64,000 nucleotides of DNA from an uncultured Sutterella sp. (lineage in GTDB: Bacteria; Pseudomonadota; Gammaproteobacteria; Burkholderiales; Burkholderiaceae_F). The notes beneath the pieces were generated by a model. That model saw only the letters and a program-made list of their open reading frames with translations, was not told the origin of the DNA and did not search any database. Made by a program: the position numbers and the translations under genes. Positions 17,730-26,390 of the stretch are shown here, piece after piece (the first letter of the stretch is position 1; every line of letters starts with the position of its first letter). The stretch spans positions 1 through 64,000 of the forward strand of contig CAJKAP010000011.1 in the NCBI GenBank assembly GCA_905197905.1, in the 5' to 3' direction.

Positions 17730-19079
17730 TTACTTCTTCTTCGCTTTGGTATTGGTCGACTTGTTCACTTTCTTTTGAACAGCGGCACGAGCCTTGCTGT
17801 TTTTAGCAGGCAAGGTCTTCGTGGGAACGACCTTAGGTGCGTTAGCGGCATCGATGGCCTTAGCGCGACGAAGCACGTCGTTTTCGTTAGCGAGTTCCCA
17901 CTTCTGACGAAGCGGAGCGGCTTCAGCAAGCGCGACTTCAACGACCTTAGCGGCGGTTTCGTTAAAGCGATATTGGCTGTCACGCACCGGAGCGCCCTTG
18001 TGCCAAACGTAAACTGGCACCGCGCGGGTGACGGTCTTCTTGCCTTCCTGAACGAGCACTTCCGCGACACCCGTGGAGAGGTGATTGCGGTTCTTTTCGG
18101 TCATCCCGAAGCTCGCGGCAGGTACATTACCCGGGAATTTGAATTCCAAAACGCGGGTACCGTTCACACGCTTTAACTGCCAATCGGCAAGCGCCAATTC
18201 GTCGTTACGTTCGCGGCTGCAGAAAACGGTATTCTTCTTAGCGGCATAAAGCGAGACGCGACCAGACTGTTCTTCTTCAACCGTCTTGCCTTTAACCTTG
18301 GTGATCTTACCCTTGATGGGATCCTTAAAGCCCATGCCCATTGGCTGAACGATGTTGCCAGGCAAGAAGCGTAAGCAGTAGGGGGTGTTACCCGCAAAAC
18401 GCTTACTGAAGTCTTCAATGGAGTTTGCGCCCGTGAAGCCCTTCAAATTAGGCACCAACACTTCGTCCTGATCAACCCAAAGGGTCATGGCGTAAGCAAC
18501 GGAGCCAGCAGGGAATTTGCGTTCGGGAGAGACAAAGCTTGCCGAGAGCGTTGGCTGATTGCCGCGGGTGCGCAGGAAGTCACGCACAAACATCCCGGAA
18601 ACGTCAAAGGCTTCGAGCTTCATGTTGATCTTCATGCTGGGATGGTCGCCATAGGTGACAGTTAAAGAGCCATCACGGTTGGGCGTCGCAGAAAGAATAT
18701 TTTCTGGCTTCACCGCAACGCCATCATAGACCAAGGCTTGAGCACCGGTGCCCCAGGGAAGACCGTGAGGGACGCCATGATCAAAGCTTTCTTTCACCAA
18801 GAAGCGATCCTTACTGCTCTTATCCTGCGCAATATAGAGGCGAGCAGCCTTGTCGTCATCAAAGTAGTACATCCCCTGACCAGAGAGAGCTTCTGTGGCG
18901 GAGACGCGCAAGCGAGCGGCATCGGGAAGAGCTAAAGGAGCGGCGGCACCGACGTTAGTAAATTCACTAGCGTTTGCGGGTGCAGCAGCAGACTGCAAGT
19001 TCGAGCAACCTGAGAGAAGGGCGATACTTACCGCCGTCATTGAACCCCAAACCATTTTCGGGGAGAGCAGTCGATTCAT
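17730..19079 (-). CDS. Predicted lipoprotein of unknown function with basic C-terminus
   Basis: 449 aa. The N-terminus MNRLLSPKMVWGSMTAVSIA continues into LLSGC, a lipobox (Cys ~residue 25), so an envelope lipoprotein is predicted. The body has a beta-rich look and no family was recognised. The last ~45 residues are Lys/Ala/Thr-rich and end in KAKKK, which could contact LPS or cell wall polymers (inference). The start at 19079 is chosen over an upstream in-frame ATG because it gives the signal peptide and has AAAGGA 7 bases before it. Upstream lies a 12-bp palindrome (19197-19208). Monocistronic. Confidence 0.75.
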   Translation of the reverse strand: MNRLLSPKMVWGSMTAVSIALLSGCSNLQSAAAPANASEFTNVGAAAPLALPDAARLRVSATEALSGQGMYYFDDDKAARLYIAQDKSSKDRFLVKESFDHGVPHGLPWGTGAQALVYDGVAVKPENILSATPNRDGSLTVTYGDHPSMKINMKLEAFDVSGMFVRDFLRTRGNQPTLSASFVSPERKFPAGSVAYAMTLWVDQDEVLVPNLKGFTGANSIEDFSKRFAGNTPYCLRFLPGNIVQPMGMGFKDPIKGKITKVKGKTVEEEQSGRVSLYAAKKNTVFCSRERNDELALADWQLKRVNGTRVLEFKFPGNVPAASFGMTEKNRNHLSTGVAEVLVQEGKKTVTRAVPVYVWHKGAPVRDSQYRFNETAAKVVEVALAEAAPLRQKWELANENDVLRRAKAIDAANAPKVVPTKTLPAKNSKARAAVQKKVNKSTNTKAKKK

Positions 19080-19277
19080 TGTCGAATCCTTTGGAAAAGA
19101 GAATTTTGAAATGTTTCCCAACAAGCACAAAGGACTGTGCAAGATAGAAAAGCAATGTTGAGTTTTTACACCAGTGAGAGCCAACCGTGCAAGTGATAAG
19201 TCGACTTACGTCAAAGGTGAGTGAAAGATTTTTGTTAGTGTTTTTTGCCTCTTCCAGATAGAGGAAAATTGCACAAA

Positions 19278-19312
19278 AAAACAGCTTTCCTACCTGAGCA
19301 GAAAAGCTGTTT
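19278..19312 (-). terminator. adk terminator
   Basis: AAACAGCTTT (19278-19287) pairs with AAAGCTGTTT (19303-19312). Read on the minus strand, a T7 run follows, so it terminates adk. Confidence 0.85.
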
Positions 19313-19336
19313 GTGTGCTTTAACGTGAAGACTGAA

Positions 19337-19990
19337 TTACTTCAAGGCTTCAAAGACGCGAGCGGTGATCGTTTCGATGCTACCCAAACCAGAGATCGAG
19401 ACATACTTCGGAGCACTCTTGTCGCCAGAAGCAGCCAAATCACGATAGAAACCCACGAGGGCTTCGGTCTGGTTGTGGTAAACCTTCAAGCGGTTCATCA
19501 CGACTTCTTCGCGGTCGTCATCACGCTGGATGAGCGGGTCGCCCGTCACGTCGTCCTTACCTTCCACTTTAGGTGGATTGTATTTGATGTGATAGGTGCG
19601 GCCAGAGACTGGATCCACACGGCGACCAGACATGCGTTCGACGATTTCTTCGTCGGGCACCTGGATTTCGAGCACGTAGTCGATCGGAATACCTGCGTCC
19701 TTCAAGGCCTGAGCCTGAGGAATCGTACGGGGGAAGCCGTCAAAGAGAGCACCCTGAGCGGCATCAGGCTGGCTCAAGCGATCCTTGACCAAACCAATGA
19801 TGATATCGTCAGAGACCAACTGGCCTTTTTCCATAATGGCCTTAGCAGCCAAACCGAGAGGGGTACCAGCCTTAACAGCGGCACGCAACATGTCGCCAGT
19901 CGAAATCTGGGGAATACCGAACTTTTCGCAGATAAACTTGGCTTGCGTACCTTTCCCAGCACCGGGTGGCCCAATCAAAATAAGACGCAT
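19337..19990 (-). CDS. adk: Adenylate kinase
   Basis: 217 aa. Catalyses ATP + AMP to 2 ADP. P-loop GPPGAGKGTQ (residues ~7-16), AMP-binding QISTGDMLR, DGFPRTIPQAQAL, and a long LID domain (GRRVDPVSGRTYHIKYNPPK) without zinc cysteines. The ATG at 19990 gives the standard MRLILIGPPG N-terminus and has GGAG 8 bases upstream. It is downstream of kdsB, separated by a terminator, so it has its own promoter; a TATAAA-type -10 is visible on the minus strand near 20165. Confidence 0.97.
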   Translation of the reverse strand: MRLILIGPPGAGKGTQAKFICEKFGIPQISTGDMLRAAVKAGTPLGLAAKAIMEKGQLVSDDIIIGLVKDRLSQPDAAQGALFDGFPRTIPQAQALKDAGIPIDYVLEIQVPDEEIVERMSGRRVDPVSGRTYHIKYNPPKVEGKDDVTGDPLIQRDDDREEVVMNRLKVYHNQTEALVGFYRDLAASGDKSAPKYVSISGLGSIETITARVFEALK

Positions 19991-20207
19991 CGTGATTACT
20001 CCAATGACGATAAAAACAGAATGAAAAAAGGGTTCGCTCAACGCTGAGCGAGGCGGTGTTTCGGAAGAGGGGATCGTTTTTTCTTCCGGGCACCACAAAA
20101 TCCATTACCTCAAGCGCTCTCCCGAGAGAAGAGACAGGCGCGATATGGACCTGAATTCCTTCATTTTATACGTATTCACCCTAATTGCCTAGAGTTGACA
20201 CAATTAA

Positions 20208-20231
20208 AAAGGCGGAACAGAGTCCGCCTTT
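20208..20231 (-). terminator. kdsB terminator
   Basis: AAAGGCGGA (20208-20216) pairs with TCCGCCTTT (20223-20231). On the minus strand it runs into TTTTTAATTG. Confidence 0.8.
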
Positions 20232-20276
20232 CCGTGTTTTTTGCCTAGTTCTTGAGGAGAATTAAAAGTTTCCTTC

Positions 20277-21044
20277 TTAGGCTTTTTCTTCTGCGAGCAC
20301 GGCTCGCACACGATCTAAATCCTCTTGCGTGTCGACACCAGCCGGAAGATCCGAGTCGAGAATGGCGACCACAATCTTCTTGCCATAGTAGAGCGCGCGG
20401 AGTTGCTCTAAGCTTTCAAACTTTTCAATCGGTGCTTGAGCAAGTGTCGGGAATTCCTTTAAGAAACCCACGCGATAAGCGTAGAGCCCCAAGTGATGGT
20501 AAGCAGGAAGTCCTGCGGGAAGTCCTACTTCAGAAGACTTCAAGTAGTCACGAGGCCAAGGCATGGGGGCGCGAGAGAAGGTGAGGGCACGACCCTTCGC
20601 ATCAATCGTCACCTTCACCACATTGGGGTTTAAGAAGGATTCGACCGAGGTAATCGGGTGCGCAGCGGTTGCGATTGCGCAGTCTGGCGAATCTTCAAGA
20701 AGTTTCGCCACTTGCTGAATCACTTCAATGGGCATCAAGGGTTCATCACCCTGAACGTTCACGACAATATCGTCGTCCGAGAGTCCTAAACGCGTCACAG
20801 CTTCTGCCAAGCGATCGGTTCCTGTGGGGTGATCGGCTTTGGTCATGATGGTGTTAACGCCATGCTTTTGGCAAGCCTCTTCAACGCGAGGATCGTCAAG
20901 CGCCACCACAACGCGCTCGGCACCCGCCAGAGCAGCGCGCTCAGCGACACGCACGACCATGGGCTTGCCGCCAATATCCGCCAGCGGTTTATTCGGCAGA
21001 CGGCTAGACTTTAAACGTGCAGGGATTAAAACACTAAAAGACAT
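20277..21044 (-). CDS. kdsB: 3-deoxy-manno-octulosonate cytidylyltransferase (CMP-Kdo synthetase)
   Basis: 255 aa. Activates Kdo with CTP for LPS inner-core synthesis in the cytoplasm. Motifs: IPARLKSSRLPNKPLADIGG (~residues 7-26, CTP binding), VVNVQGDEPLMP (metal-binding Asp), FSRAPMPWPRD and HLGLYAYRVGFL. It follows the Trm112-like gene by 10 bases in one operon. Both are normally in an lpxK-led cluster; here lpxK is 6.5 kb away. Confidence 0.97.
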   Translation of the reverse strand: MSFSVLIPARLKSSRLPNKPLADIGGKPMVVRVAERAALAGAERVVVALDDPRVEEACQKHGVNTIMTKADHPTGTDRLAEAVTRLGLSDDDIVVNVQGDEPLMPIEVIQQVAKLLEDSPDCAIATAAHPITSVESFLNPNVVKVTIDAKGRALTFSRAPMPWPRDYLKSSEVGLPAGLPAYHHLGLYAYRVGFLKEFPTLAQAPIEKFESLEQLRALYYGKKIVVAILDSDLPAGVDTQEDLDRVRAVLAEEKA

Positions 21045-21054
21045 GATGTGCTCT

Positions 21055-21276
21055 TTATTCGGGTTGCGTCAAAGGCGTGACTTTGCCGCGCCAGGCTTCA
21101 ACTTCTTCAGCCGTGAGAACGCGAGCACGATCCTTGATCATGACAGCAATATCGTTACGAACCTCAAAGGCCAAAGCGCAGCGGTGACAGATGAGTTCTG
21201 TGCGAGGCGTTTCGTTTTTCTGCAAACTGCCCTTACAGACCGGGCACACCAGCACATCAAAGAAAGATGGTTTCAT
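21055..21276 (-). CDS. Trm112-like zinc-ribbon protein (YcaR/UPF0434)
   Basis: 73 aa. The pattern LVCPVCKGSL ... ELICHRCALAFEVRNDIAVMI is the Trm112p/YcaR family, with two Cys pairs forming a likely zinc ribbon. The biochemical function in bacteria is unclear. It typically lies between lpxK and kdsB, and here still precedes kdsB directly. Confidence 0.9.
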   Translation of the reverse strand: MKPSFFDVLVCPVCKGSLQKNETPRTELICHRCALAFEVRNDIAVMIKDRARVLTAEEVEAWRGKVTPLTQPE

Positions 21277-21807
21277 AAAGAGAATAATGAAATAAAGTCA
21301 AAGTAAAGCCACTTCTGGGATCGGGAGCGGGTGAAAAGGCTCCATAAGAAGTGCGCATTATTGTAAGTCTGCACAGTATAGCGCGAACGAGGCTTTTCTG
21401 AGAAAGATAGAGTGCTTTTCCTCGAAGGAAAAGTCATCAAATAGAGAAAGCGAGAAAGAGAAAAAGGGGAAAATCGGCAATAAGCATGATGAAAATTGTT
21501 AGTAGCAACAAGAGACACTATGAATAAATAAGATAAAACGGTCTCAAAAGTGACCCTCAAAAAGAGGACTTTTTGTGAAAAAGTTGCGCTTGTAGCGTCA
21601 ACTTACACAACCAAAGTCCTAACTTTCACGCAAAGAGTCTCGCCTTTTGCTAGATTTAACGGCGACTCGTCGAGCCTCAACGGCATGAAACGACACAATA
21701 AGTGCTCTAGTTTTGTCCAAATAATAATTACTTTTTATGTAGCCTCTTATTGCTACCAATAAATTTTTAGAGCATATCCGCCATATTTCTTTTTCTAATT
21801 GGCCTAG
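21277..21807. other. AT-rich intergenic region between the kdsB operon and eptA
   Basis: About 530 bases separating divergent genes. No supported gene: the frames inside show no family signal, no ribosome sites and unlikely composition. Promoter-like pieces: TATACT on the minus strand near 21383 for the kdsB operon, and TTGTCC with a 17-bp gap to TATGTA near 21715-21745 for eptA, both weak. It also marks the left edge of a block that separates kdsB from lpxK. Confidence 0.4.
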
Positions 21808-23391
21808 ATGAAAAAATATCTTCTTTTTATTGCGCTTTGGTGGACGATCGTCTTTGATTGGCCCTTCTGGCAAAGTGCTGTTGCCTTCTTCCATGGAGAG
21901 CCCAACTGGGGCTTTATTGTGGGCTTAGGCGTTGTACTCGGTCTTTTGACGGTGGCTTTTGTACGGCTCCTTGCCTTTTTGCCGTTCCGCGTCTTCCAAG
22001 TCATCATGATTCTGCTCACGCTCTGCGGGGCGGGCGCCTATTGTGGCACCTTGCTCTACGGCGTGCCCATTACCCCAGACATGATGCGAAACGTGTTTGT
22101 CACGGATATGCATGAAGCCTCGGGCTACTTCTCCTTGAAGACGATCGGGATGTTCCTCTTTGCGTCGCTGCCGCCTGTGTTAGCCACGCTTTTCTTGGCG
22201 CGTCCCATTCCGAAAATGCGTTGGCGCGCTCTGAAGGGGATTGGTCTGATTGTGGCCTCGATTGTCTTAGCGCTGGGATTTGCCGCGATCAACTTCCAGT
22301 TGGGCGCGGGCTTTATTCGCACCAATAAGATTGCGCGCTACTACATTGCGCCATTCAACGTGATTGCTTCGACGTACCGCACCTTCTTTGAAGATGAGGA
22401 TCCCGAAGCGCGTACGGTGCGCGACATTGTGGATCAGCACCCAGAGATGACGGTGAAGTCTGATCGCCCCACGCTCTTCTTATTAGTGGTGGGGGAAACC
22501 ACGCGCGCTGCGAACTGGGAATTAAATGGCTATAAGCGCGAAACAACGCCTAACTTAAAGAAGATCCCGGAACTCATTAATTTCCAAAACGCGGTTTCCT
22601 GCGGCACCAGTACGGACGTCTCAGTCCCTTGCATGTTTAGCCGAGTGGGACGTCACGACTATGATCGTGAACGTATTTTGAGTGAAGAACCCTTACCCTC
22701 GCTTCTCGCCCGTGCGGGATTCCAGGTCGAATGGATTGATAACCAGTCGGGCTGCAAGGGGGCGTGCTACAACGTACCAGAACGTAAAGTGATCAAGGTT
22801 CCAGAAGATTGCCCCAATGATCGTTGTTTTGACGATGCGTTCTTTAACGAAGTCGATACCGCGATCAAGAATGCCACAGCGGATAAACCCACCGTGTTAG
22901 TGCTCCACATGATGGGTGCTCATGGTCCCGCTTACTATGCTCGCTCGCCTGAGAGTGACAAGCTCTTTAAGCCTGAATGCCATGATGCGGACTTGAGCAG
23001 CTGCTCCAAGGAAAGTATTGTGAATGCGTACGACAATTCGGTGCGCAACACGGATCGTGTACTGGCAGGTTTGATTGAGCGTTTGAGTGCCGCGAAAGAC
23101 ATGAATACAGCGCTCTATTACGTATCGGACCATGGTGAAAGTTTGGGTGAAGACGGACTTTATTTGCACGGGATGCCGTACTTGGTGGCCCCCTCTGTGC
23201 AAAAGGAAGTCCCGATGGTGATGTGGTTCTCGCCAGAATTCATCAAGACCTATTCGGTCAACGTAGATGAAATCAAAGCGAAAGCGCAAAACGACAAGGT
23301 TTCGCACGACAATCTCTATCACACTATGATGGGCTTGTTAGGTGTCAAAGGCAGTACCTACGAGAGTAAGTATGACTTGAACGCGAAATAG
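21808..23391 (+). CDS. eptA: Phosphoethanolamine-lipid A transferase (EptA/MCR family)
   Basis: 527 aa. Inner-membrane enzyme that transfers phosphoethanolamine from phosphatidylethanolamine to lipid A in the periplasm, a modification linked to polymyxin resistance in this family. Five N-terminal membrane segments (~residues 1-180) precede a sulfatase-fold domain. Catalytic-site residues of the family are present: VVGET (E230), CGTSTDVSVPCMF (nucleophile T269), SDHGESLGE (D441, H442) and H454. Cys pairs in SCGTST/VPC, GCKGAC, CPNDRC and CHDADLSSC match the known disulfides. Whether it changes colistin susceptibility cannot be read from sequence. A weak promoter lies upstream; no two-component regulator gene is adjacent. 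Confidence 0.9.
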   Translation: MKKYLLFIALWWTIVFDWPFWQSAVAFFHGEPNWGFIVGLGVVLGLLTVAFVRLLAFLPFRVFQVIMILLTLCGAGAYCGTLLYGVPITPDMMRNVFVTDMHEASGYFSLKTIGMFLFASLPPVLATLFLARPIPKMRWRALKGIGLIVASIVLALGFAAINFQLGAGFIRTNKIARYYIAPFNVIASTYRTFFEDEDPEARTVRDIVDQHPEMTVKSDRPTLFLLVVGETTRAANWELNGYKRETTPNLKKIPELINFQNAVSCGTSTDVSVPCMFSRVGRHDYDRERILSEEPLPSLLARAGFQVEWIDNQSGCKGACYNVPERKVIKVPEDCPNDRCFDDAFFNEVDTAIKNATADKPTVLVLHMMGAHGPAYYARSPESDKLFKPECHDADLSSCSKESIVNAYDNSVRNTDRVLAGLIERLSAAKDMNTALYYVSDHGESLGEDGLYLHGMPYLVAPSVQKEVPMVMWFSPEFIKTYSVNVDEIKAKAQNDKVSHDNLYHTMMGLLGVKGSTYESKYDLNAK

Positions 23392-23422
23392 TCTTCGCGT
23401 CGCGAGTTCTTTCAAAGAAAAT

Positions 23423-23459
23423 GGTCGGTCATTCCACAATGGGAAGACCGACCTTTTTT
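23423..23459. terminator. Terminator between eptA and RNase H-like gene 1 (bidirectional)
   Basis: GGTCGGTC (23423-23430) pairs with GACCGACC (23446-23453), with T6 after it on the plus strand and a T-rich ATTTTCTTT run on the minus strand. Confidence 0.85.
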
Positions 23460-23460
23460 C

Positions 23461-24783
23461 TTATGGCTGCTCTTTCTCAGTGTTTTCTGTTGCGTAGCTC
23501 TTTTCCAAGATTTTGAGAGAGCTTTCTGCGATGGCATAAGCCTTGTCTTTGTAAGGCAATTCACCTCGATTCTTTCGTGCGGCATTGCTGTCCTTGAGGT
23601 GTGTGCCCACGAAGCAAGTCAGGATGAAGAACTGATACAACCGCAATTTACCTCTCTGTAGCGTCACGGTGAGGTGCCCATGGCGGCAATAAAGGTCTTT
23701 GAGGAAAACGAGTCTCTTTTGAAAAGCTGTTTTCGGCGCAACTTTGCCTCGAAGAATCTTGACCGCTTCTTCACTGTCGGTAAACAAACGAAGCCAGGTG
23801 ATTTTTTTCAATATGGCTAAATTGAGAGCCAGGGCCATGCTCCAACATTTAGCGTCAAGAAGAGCGTGTTGAGTTGTTTGCAGACAACGTGGAGAGTCAA
23901 AGAAGTCCATTGAGCCGCCGTTTGTGTATATAGAAACCATAGCGCCCAAGGATTCTCGACCTTCAGCGATTGGCTGATGAGCACCATCGCAAAAGGCCCA
24001 CATCTCGTTTTTATAGAGTTGCGGCAAGGGCTCTGAAAACACATTGATACGTTCCTCGATATTTGACTCCGAGAGATAGAGACTGGTCACGAGCATCGAT
24101 TTCCCAACGCTGATGACCATTTCAGGTTCGTAAGCAAACAGAGGGCCTGGCAGCGATTTTGTGTGTGCTCGCAAGTAGTTGCTAGCACCGAGCAGACTAA
24201 GGAAGCCTCGCTTCGAGAAACCCGCCTTTGTCTGGAAGTTACGAGGCTCTTTGCGGCGAAAAATATTGCGAACCTCCCACACGTCATCGCTCTTATGCAC
24301 ATAGCAAAGAGGAGCGAAGGTTTTTGGCAAATTTGCGCCACTGAACGTTGGATTCTCCAAAAACTGAAGAACTTCTCCAGGCAATCGGCAAGAAAAAATT
24401 TCCATCCCAGGAATCGTGGCGAGTTCCGAGGCGTAAGAAGGACCATCGACGATAAGGCACAAACCGTTTCCAGTTGCGCAAAAGAAGATTTGATTTTCAT
24501 AAGGACGATCAAGGTCAATCTCGAGAAAGTCAAAGCAGTCCTTTAAGGACGTGAAATCCATAAAAGAAACCTCCTCCTTCTGCTCATCAGAAGCCTCGAG
24601 AGAGAATTCTTTGAAGTGTTTAACGGCCATCTCTTCGATGGAGAAAATGTAGATTTTTTCTGGCGTAAAAACGCCATATAACGGCGCTTGAGAAGCTCCC
24701 TTTAAAGGTAGAACGATCAAAAATTCGATCTTTCGGCGGGAAGGCGGGGGAAGGATGGTTTGGAGGAGGTTCTTAGTCGCCAT
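23461..24783 (-). CDS. RNase H-like paralog 1, partly degenerate active site
   Basis: 440 aa, family not recognised with certainty. It shares a layout with the next two genes: an N-terminal ~130-residue unit with a region resembling the viroplasmin/RNase H1 N-terminal fold (QIFFCATGNGLCLIV), a divergent middle, and a C-terminal RNase H-like domain starting MWAFCDGA (D266). A second metal-ligand candidate is in LRLFTDSEEA (D336). The Glu expected in the LDAES position of paralog 2 is Lys here (LDAKC, K312), and the last Asp motif is not clear, so hydrolysis is doubtful. ATG 24783 follows a weak ribosome site. It has its own leader with a 13-bp inverted repeat. Confidence 0.6.
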   Translation of the reverse strand: MATKNLLQTILPPPSRRKIEFLIVLPLKGASQAPLYGVFTPEKIYIFSIEEMAVKHFKEFSLEASDEQKEEVSFMDFTSLKDCFDFLEIDLDRPYENQIFFCATGNGLCLIVDGPSYASELATIPGMEIFSCRLPGEVLQFLENPTFSGANLPKTFAPLCYVHKSDDVWEVRNIFRRKEPRNFQTKAGFSKRGFLSLLGASNYLRAHTKSLPGPLFAYEPEMVISVGKSMLVTSLYLSESNIEERINVFSEPLPQLYKNEMWAFCDGAHQPIAEGRESLGAMVSIYTNGGSMDFFDSPRCLQTTQHALLDAKCWSMALALNLAILKKITWLRLFTDSEEAVKILRGKVAPKTAFQKRLVFLKDLYCRHGHLTVTLQRGKLRLYQFFILTCFVGTHLKDSNAARKNRGELPYKDKAYAIAESSLKILEKSYATENTEKEQP

Positions 24784-25090
24784 GATTTTCTCTCAACAGT
24801 TAAGGATCGTATGTAGAGAGTATAGCAAAGATCATGTGAAGATGAGATAAACTTTAGTAGATACTAGAAAGATCTACTAAAGTTCGAGTTAATTTCAATA
24901 AAAGCATATAAATCATAGTATTTGATAGAGTTAATTGGTTTTTGTGGTTATGTTGTTTATTAGAGTAATATACCATATATTGGTTAATGACTTGGAAAGA
25001 TTCAAAGGACTAGTTTTGAGAAAATTAAAAGATCATATTGAGAGATTATTCATATCTAGACACTCATAACCTTACCGTCTAACTTGAGCA
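24784..25090 (-). promoter_or_regulatory. AT-rich leader of RNase H-like paralog 1 with a 13-bp inverted repeat
   Basis: 307 bases, strikingly AT-rich. It holds a perfect 13-bp inverted repeat (24850-24862 with 24872-24884, 9-nt spacer) about 70-100 bases before the start codon, next to a -10-like TATACT on the minus strand (24819-24824). The repeat could be a protein-binding operator or an RNA hairpin. No terminator for the upstream paralog 2 is obvious here. Confidence 0.5.
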
Positions 25091-26314
25091 TTAAACAGTG
25101 TGATGATCGTGCCTTGGTGACGTTTCAATCGTGGTCCAATGCTCTTGGGCTAGACGGTCGACTTCTTCATTTTCTGTGATGCCAGCATGCCCCCTCAAAT
25201 GCGTGATGATCAAGGATCCGCTACGGCAAAACTCTTCCACCATATCTACCAATCGGACTTGAATAGGCGTCTGAGGATGAGTCTTCTTGAGAACGAGCGA
25301 AAGAAGAGCCAAGCAGTCGGTAAAGATGTGGAGTGTCGTTTTCTTGTAGAGCATTGCTTCAAATAGCGCTCCAATGGCCGCTCGGCTTTCCGCATCAAGC
25401 GAGCCTTGCGGACCATTATTGGTTTCGCAATGTATGACAAATTCGCTCAGTCCGTTGGCAAACACTTTTTTCACGTGAAGTCTAGCAGCGGCAACAATGA
25501 CGCGATAACAAGTTCCAGGTTTATAGCTTCCGTCGGTGAAAGCCCACATTGATTTGAAATCTAAGTTAGCGAGGCCATAAGTGATGCACTGGTTAATTAA
25601 AGCAATATCTTCAGATTGAACCTTCGTCGTATAAAGAGAAGGCGCTACGCTTTGAATGATTTCAATGCCTTGAGGAAGTAAGGACTCCTCTAAAAGCGAA
25701 AGCTGCTCTGGAGAGCATTCTTGGGCGAGAGCTTTATGGGAAAAATAAAGCGCAGGTGAATTGTCCTTCTTTAATTCAAAAATAGGCGTGCTTTCAGAAT
25801 TGGAAACCACGCTATTCTGTTCAATCGTTGCTTCGCTAGGTGGTGTTTCCATTTGAGTGTTGCCTTTATTGGTTTTGTTCTTGGATGTTGAATGCCACTT
25901 TCCAGCGGGCCCGAAAAACGCAATGAGTTTCTGAGGGGCTTGCACGGTTTTAAATTGCGCGCTGGGACTCTTTTCTCGAAAATTCTTTGCGCTCTTTTTG
26001 TCTGAGAAAACATACTTTTGTTTATCCAGAGAGAAGCAATAGAACTTAGTGCCATGAAAAGAGTTTCTGAGATTAATTCCTAAGGCACGAAAGGCGTCTC
26101 TGGGCGATGAGAACATTTGCTCGTGAACAGGACCTTTTGTCTTATGGTCTTGTTTAAGCATGGCAGAGTAATGTCGGGCCTCGCCAACAGAACTCAGCAA
26201 AAAGGCCTTCTCGGAAGAGGTCACACAATAGACTGTCGTTTGCGATCGCGGGCTTTTTCGATGAAGGTGAAGCGTTATTTCAGTGATAGCAGTAGGAGAA
26301 GTGGTGGCGGTCAT
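25091..26314 (-). CDS. RNase H-like paralog 2 with complete catalytic set
   Basis: 407 aa. The C-terminal ~155 residues form an RNase HI-type domain with all expected residues: D261 in WAFTDGSYKPG, E309 in LDAESRAA, D333 in LHIFTDCLALL, D386 in ENEEVDRLAQEHW, and H376 in RGHAGI. RNase HI cleaves RNA in RNA:DNA hybrids, so this paralog is plausibly an active nuclease. The N-terminal unit has GTKFYCFSLDKQKYVFSD and FKTVQAPQKLIAFF, reminiscent of the hybrid-binding viroplasmin-like domain of RNase H1. The middle is low-complexity. ATG 26314 has GGAA upstream; a TTG four codons earlier is less likely. Not a replacement rnhA by size (~150 aa is usual). Role unknown. Confidence 0.7.
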   Translation of the reverse strand: MTATTSPTAITEITLHLHRKSPRSQTTVYCVTSSEKAFLLSSVGEARHYSAMLKQDHKTKGPVHEQMFSSPRDAFRALGINLRNSFHGTKFYCFSLDKQKYVFSDKKSAKNFREKSPSAQFKTVQAPQKLIAFFGPAGKWHSTSKNKTNKGNTQMETPPSEATIEQNSVVSNSESTPIFELKKDNSPALYFSHKALAQECSPEQLSLLEESLLPQGIEIIQSVAPSLYTTKVQSEDIALINQCITYGLANLDFKSMWAFTDGSYKPGTCYRVIVAAARLHVKKVFANGLSEFVIHCETNNGPQGSLDAESRAAIGALFEAMLYKKTTLHIFTDCLALLSLVLKKTHPQTPIQVRLVDMVEEFCRSGSLIITHLRGHAGITENEEVDRLAQEHWTTIETSPRHDHHTV

Positions 26315-26348
26315 AAAATGTTCCAAGTTTGGTCGGTCGTGTAAAAAG

Positions 26349-26374
26349 TAAGGCTCTCGTTTCTGAGAGCCTTA
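26349..26374 (-). terminator. Terminator of RNase H-like paralog 3
   Basis: TAAGGCTCTC (26349-26358) pairs with GAGAGCCTTA (26365-26374). On the minus strand it is followed by CTTTTTAC. It lies between paralog 3 and paralog 2, so each has its own transcript. Confidence 0.8.
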
Positions 26375-26390
26375 TTCCTAAAACGCGTTG

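Noticed and set aside
19197..19208. 12-bp palindrome TAAGTCGACTTA upstream of the lipoprotein gene
   Set aside because: About fifteen 12-bp palindromes are expected in 64 kb; no second copy seen. Kept only as a note.
21550..21894. Small frames in the kdsB-eptA intergenic region
   Set aside because: AT-rich, overlapping each other and the eptA start, no motif or ribosome site.
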